Assembly: GCA_015232865.1 (NCBI GenBank)
Contig: JADFYU010000004.1
Coordinates: 62,001 to 126,000 of the forward strand
DNA: 64,000 bases
Reading direction: 5' to 3'
Source: Magnetococcales bacterium
Lineage (GTDB): Bacteria; Pseudomonadota; Magnetococcia; Magnetococcales; UBA8363
Below the pieces are notes generated by a model that was not told where the DNA came from, did no database searches, and worked only from the letters and a program-made list of their open reading frames with translations. A program made the translations under genes and the position numbers. This document shows, one piece after another, positions 61,111 through 64,000 of the stretch (positions within the stretch are counted from its first letter, which is position 1; every line of letters begins with the position of its first letter).

Positions 61111-64000
61111 TTACTGTTTCCGATACCGATCTATGGTTGCCAACAGTTGTGGCTTGGTAATGGGCTTGGTCAGATGCTCCGTACACCCCGCTTCTTTGGT
61201 TTGTCTTTTGTTTTCTGCGAAAGCGTGAGCTGTTAGAGCGATGATCGGAAGAGGTACCCGCCCGGTATCCCGCTCCCACTTCCTGATGACCCGAGTCGCC
61301 TCATAACCGTCCATGACCGGCATCTGCACATCCATCAGCACCAAATCGTAGGAGTTGGATTGAACCGCATCCACCGCCTCCTTGCCGTTATGAACAATTT
61401 CCAATTGATGCCCTGATTTTTTTAGGAACACCTGAATCAACAATGTGTTATCCTCGGAGTCGTCAACCAATAAAATGCGTAACGAACCGAATTGCCGCGC
61501 AATGATCCGGTCTTCATTGAGGGGGTTCAAGGTTGATCGGATGGATTCCAACAGCTCATTGCGCTTGATCGGTTTAAGTAGAAGCTCCACCCCCACCTTT
61601 CTGGCCCGAGCCAACTCCCCCTCTTGATGATAGGAGTTGATGACAACGACCGGCAGATCAAAAAAACCGGACTCCTGGCGTAGATCAAGGATGGAATCCA
61701 GAGTACCGATCTCGCCGGACGGAGACACATAGACCATCAGTTCAATCTCACCGCCCTCTTTTCTGACTTTTTTCAGATGTTTCAATCCGTCTTTCAGGTT
61801 GCTTTCCAAATCGACTCGGGCATTTAAGCGGCCAACCATTTTAGCCAGAACCAACCGGCTGTCCGACTGATCATCCACCACCAACACCCGGATGCCGTCC
61901 AGACCTTTATCCCCATCGAACGCCCGCTCATACGACAACCTTTTGGGAGACTCGACAACCATCAACTGTGCCGTAAATTGAAAGGTACTCCCCTCTCCCA
62001 AAGTGCTTTCAACCGAAATCTCCCCATCCATAAGAGTAACCAGACGTTTGGAAATGGCCAGTCCCAAGCCGGTCCCACCAAATTCGCGGGTAGTGGAGGT
62101 GTCGGCTTGGGTAAAGGAGTTGAACACCGACTCCAGTTTATCCTCAGCAATTCCGATCCCGGTATCCGTAACCGAAAAAACCAGCGCGCCGGGATTTCCA
62201 GGACAACTGGAATTCTGTTGAACGCGAATGGCCACCTGACCCTGGCGGGTAAACTTGATGGCGTTTCCGACCAGGTTGATCAAAATCTGTCGCAGTCTAC
62301 CGGGGTCTCCCACATACCAATCCCGCAGATCGTGATCCATTTCAACCGTTAGAGCCAGCCCTTGATTCTGGGCACGAACCAGCATGATATCCTTCACTCT
62401 TTGCAACAATTCAGCAAGATTGAAGCGAATACGGTCCAACTCCAGATGGCCCGCCTCCACCTTGGACAGATCGAGGATATCGTTGATCAGCTCCAACAAA
62501 CTATCCCCGGCTCGCTTGAAAACAGCCACATACTCTTGTTGTTCCGGGTTTAGAGGGGTTTCTCCCAACACCTCAGCCATACCAATGATGGCATTCATGG
62601 GGGTGCGAATCTCATGACTCATGGTGGCCAGAAATTCGCTTTTGGATTGATTAGCCGCCTCGGCCTCCCGGGTTGCCCGAACCAGAGAATTTTCCGTCTC
62701 CTTGAGTTCCGTAATGTCCATGGCCATGCTGATGATCATGTTTCGACCGGAATCGGAGTTATCCAAAGGTCGAGAGCGTACCATCCAGACTCTTCTCTCA
62801 CCGTCGCTGGAGTGAACCCCCAACTCCACCTCTTTGTAGGGCGTTTTAGCCGAAAAAGGTGGCCCCAGATTCTCCATGACGTGTTGGCGCCCCCCATCCG
62901 GGCGAACCTGGGCGATCCAACCCTCCAAGGTCAAGATTTCCTCCCGACGATAGCCGGACAGCTCCGACCAGCGCATGTTGGCCATAATCACCTCGCCGTC
63001 GGCTTCGGCGTGGATCATGATGGGAATGGGCGCATAAAGGACGGTTCGGCGCAATCTCTCTTCACTCTCCCGATGGGCGCGAGTCATGCGCACCGCCTCT
63101 TCCAAAGCCCGCTCCCGTCCAGAAATAAGAATCCAGGCCACCAAAGCAATGGCCGCGCTGACCAAAAATCCGGCGAAGAGAATAATATCCAAGCGGGCTG
63201 TTTGGTAGCTCTCTTTGAAAAACGGGCTGGGAGAGAAACGAATGGTCCATTGCCCGCCCTCCATGGTGGAGCGGACGGTTCGGGTCAGGATGGAATTTAC
63301 ATCCACTTCACCGGCTTCCGGGTGACTATCGTATAGACGGGCCGACGGTTGGATGATCGGTACGTCAAAGACCTCGACCCGAATATCATCCTGCCCGTTT
63401 TGAAAAATATCTTCGAAGAGAACACGGGCATCGAACACCGCCATAACCCAGCCCATCAAGGCATTTCGACGGGATTCGATGCTGTTGACGAGCTGTTTTG
63501 GGTAATAAACCGGCAACAACTGTAGCAACTCGGTTTCGACCTCTCGTCCTACGGATCGCATGATGGTTTTGGTAAAATAGGGTCGGCCCTGATCCCGTGA
63601 AAGTCGTGCGGCATCTCGCCGCCTCTTTTCCGCACCCAGATCAAATCCAGGGTGATAGGGTTGACCGGTGGCGTCTGCGGGGTAGACATAGGTGACGGCA
63701 AAATAGTCTTCCCGAATCTCGTGAGCGTCAATTTTAAAGTCCGGATGGAGCTGAGATTGAATGTTCGCTTCAAACGTCTGTCGTTGACTCTCAGTAACCG
63801 GAGTCACATAAGCCAATTCGATCAGGCTGGGATAACGGGTTTGCCAATTCAAGGTTTCATGAAAGCGTTGCCAGCGTTCCGGTGTCATCTGCTCGGAGGT
63901 GGAGAAAAAACCGGCGACGGCTCGCGAAAGATTTTCGTGGGCAAAAAAACGCCGGCTGGCTACTGATCGGATATTGTCCGACAGTTGCCGAAATTGGCGC
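61111..64000 (-). CDS. CHASE-PAS-histidine kinase-REC hybrid sensor (5' end outside window)
   Basis: A large hybrid kinase whose frame stays open to the window edge, so the true start lies beyond it. The visible N-terminal part fits a periplasmic CHASE domain (SRAVAGFFSTSEQMTPERWQ, AYVTPVTESQRQTFEAN, then TGQPYHPGFDLGAE). A membrane helix follows (IILFAGFLVSAAIALVAWIL), then a PAS domain (LRRTVLYAPIPIMIHAEADG, WSELSGYRREEI), HisKA (ATMSHEIRTPMNAIIGMAE), HATPase (LINLVGNAIKFTRQG, DTGIGIAEDK, GGTGLGLAISKRL), a degenerate receiver (RVLVVDDQSDSRLVL, lacking the usual Asp context) and a final receiver (LLVDDSEDNTLL, VLMDVQMPVMDGYE, LTAHAF, TKP). CHASE domains sense external small molecules. An internal ATG at 63888 is not the real start. 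Confidence 0.92.
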   Translation of the reverse strand, partial: RQFRQLSDNIRSVASRRFFAHENLSRAVAGFFSTSEQMTPERWQRFHETLNWQTRYPSLIELAYVTPVTESQRQTFEANIQSQLHPDFKIDAHEIREDYFAVTYVYPADATGQPYHPGFDLGAEKRRRDAARLSRDQGRPYFTKTIMRSVGREVETELLQLLPVYYPKQLVNSIESRRNALMGWVMAVFDARVLFEDIFQNGQDDIRVEVFDVPIIQPSARLYDSHPEAGEVDVNSILTRTVRSTMEGGQWTIRFSPSPFFKESYQTARLDIILFAGFLVSAAIALVAWILISGRERALEEAVRMTRAHRESEERLRRTVLYAPIPIMIHAEADGEVIMANMRWSELSGYRREEILTLEGWIAQVRPDGGRQHVMENLGPPFSAKTPYKEVELGVHSSDGERRVWMVRSRPLDNSDSGRNMIISMAMDITELKETENSLVRATREAEAANQSKSEFLATMSHEIRTPMNAIIGMAEVLGETPLNPEQQEYVAVFKRAGDSLLELINDILDLSKVEAGHLELDRIRFNLAELLQRVKDIMLVRAQNQGLALTVEMDHDLRDWYVGDPGRLRQILINLVGNAIKFTRQGQVAIRVQQNSSCPGNPGALVFSVTDTGIGIAEDKLESVFNSFTQADTSTTREFGGTGLGLAISKRLVTLMDGEISVESTLGEGSTFQFTAQLMVVESPKRLSYERAFDGDKGLDGIRVLVVDDQSDSRLVLAKMVGRLNARVDLESNLKDGLKHLKKVRKEGGEIELMVYVSPSGEIGTLDSILDLRQESGFFDLPVVVINSYHQEGELARARKVGVELLLKPIKRNELLESIRSTLNPLNEDRIIARQFGSLRILLVDDSEDNTLLIQVFLKKSGHQLEIVHNGKEAVDAVQSNSYDLVLMDVQMPVMDGYEATRVIRKWERDTGRVPLPIIALTAHAFAENKRQTKEAGCTEHLTKPITKPQLLATIDRYRKQ

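Overview
The window looks like a chromosomal segment of a Gram-negative proteobacterium. It encodes an alphaproteobacterial-type heme A synthase, the dnaE-accA pair, class II aldolase, cobalamin genes, an outer-membrane porin, a TolC-type protein, a branched-chain amino acid (Liv) ABC operon and several very large hybrid sensor kinases. Hemerythrin-like domains, layered cyclic-nucleotide, c-di-GMP and two-component signalling, and many small palindromic repeats would suit a microaerophilic member of the Magnetococcia/Alphaproteobacteria. That placement is inferred from gene content only. No rRNA, tRNA, CRISPR array, phage or magnetosome gene was seen.

Layout. 0-3.2 kb: end of an ABC-2 export system, heme A synthase, a PhnA-type zinc-ribbon protein and an orphan secreted protein. 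3.4-9.0 kb: a MarR regulator with a clear palindromic operator and promoter, then a sucrose module (sucrose-phosphate synthase with HAD domain, P-loop kinase, GH13 sucrose-phosphorylase-like enzyme). 9.0-14.1 kb: rubrerythrin, a membrane-domain/flavin disulfide reductase fusion, a SulP transporter, and a BrnT toxin whose BrnA-like partner is cut off by a small repeat element. 14.2-17.8 kb: fba followed by a secreted caspase-fold/FGE-fold pair, both lacking key catalytic residues. 18.1-22.8 kb: accA and dnaE. 22.9-30.9 kb: a dense second-messenger locus. It holds a solute-binding-domain protein and an MBL/2x cNMP-binding/hemerythrin protein on the minus strand. Divergent from these are a coiled-coil protein built from exact 36-residue repeats, a GAF-GAF-PAS class III cyclase and a PilZ protein. 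31-34.5 kb: CobC-like phosphatase, CobT and a TolC-SPOR fusion. 35-36 kb: a graveyard of IS66, IS630 and MITE fragments. 36.1-43.1 kb: a four-gene signalling operon (sensor hybrid kinase, CheR, CheB, REC-led hybrid kinase) ending in a strong terminator. 43.5-51.3 kb: hemerythrin-like protein, hisC, porin and livKHMGF. 51.6-59 kb: CBS-ACT protein, thioesterase, PaaK ligase, indolepyruvate:ferredoxin oxidoreductase (iorAB), a methyltransferase and a TrpB2-type synthase, together an aromatic amino-acid/arylacetate module. 59-64 kb: a voltage-sensor potassium channel with RCK domain and a CHASE-type hybrid kinase that runs off the window.

A second layer is a family of short non-coding palindromic elements. 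Their ends resemble CCTRGAWACGGCRGTTG. There are two full copies of about 160 bp, two compact hairpins and about nine decayed or half copies. They sit almost only between genes, and have truncated a toxin-antitoxin gene and a transposase gene. Many listed starts were moved from the longest ORF to an internal codon with a better ribosome-binding site or family fit; each case is explained.
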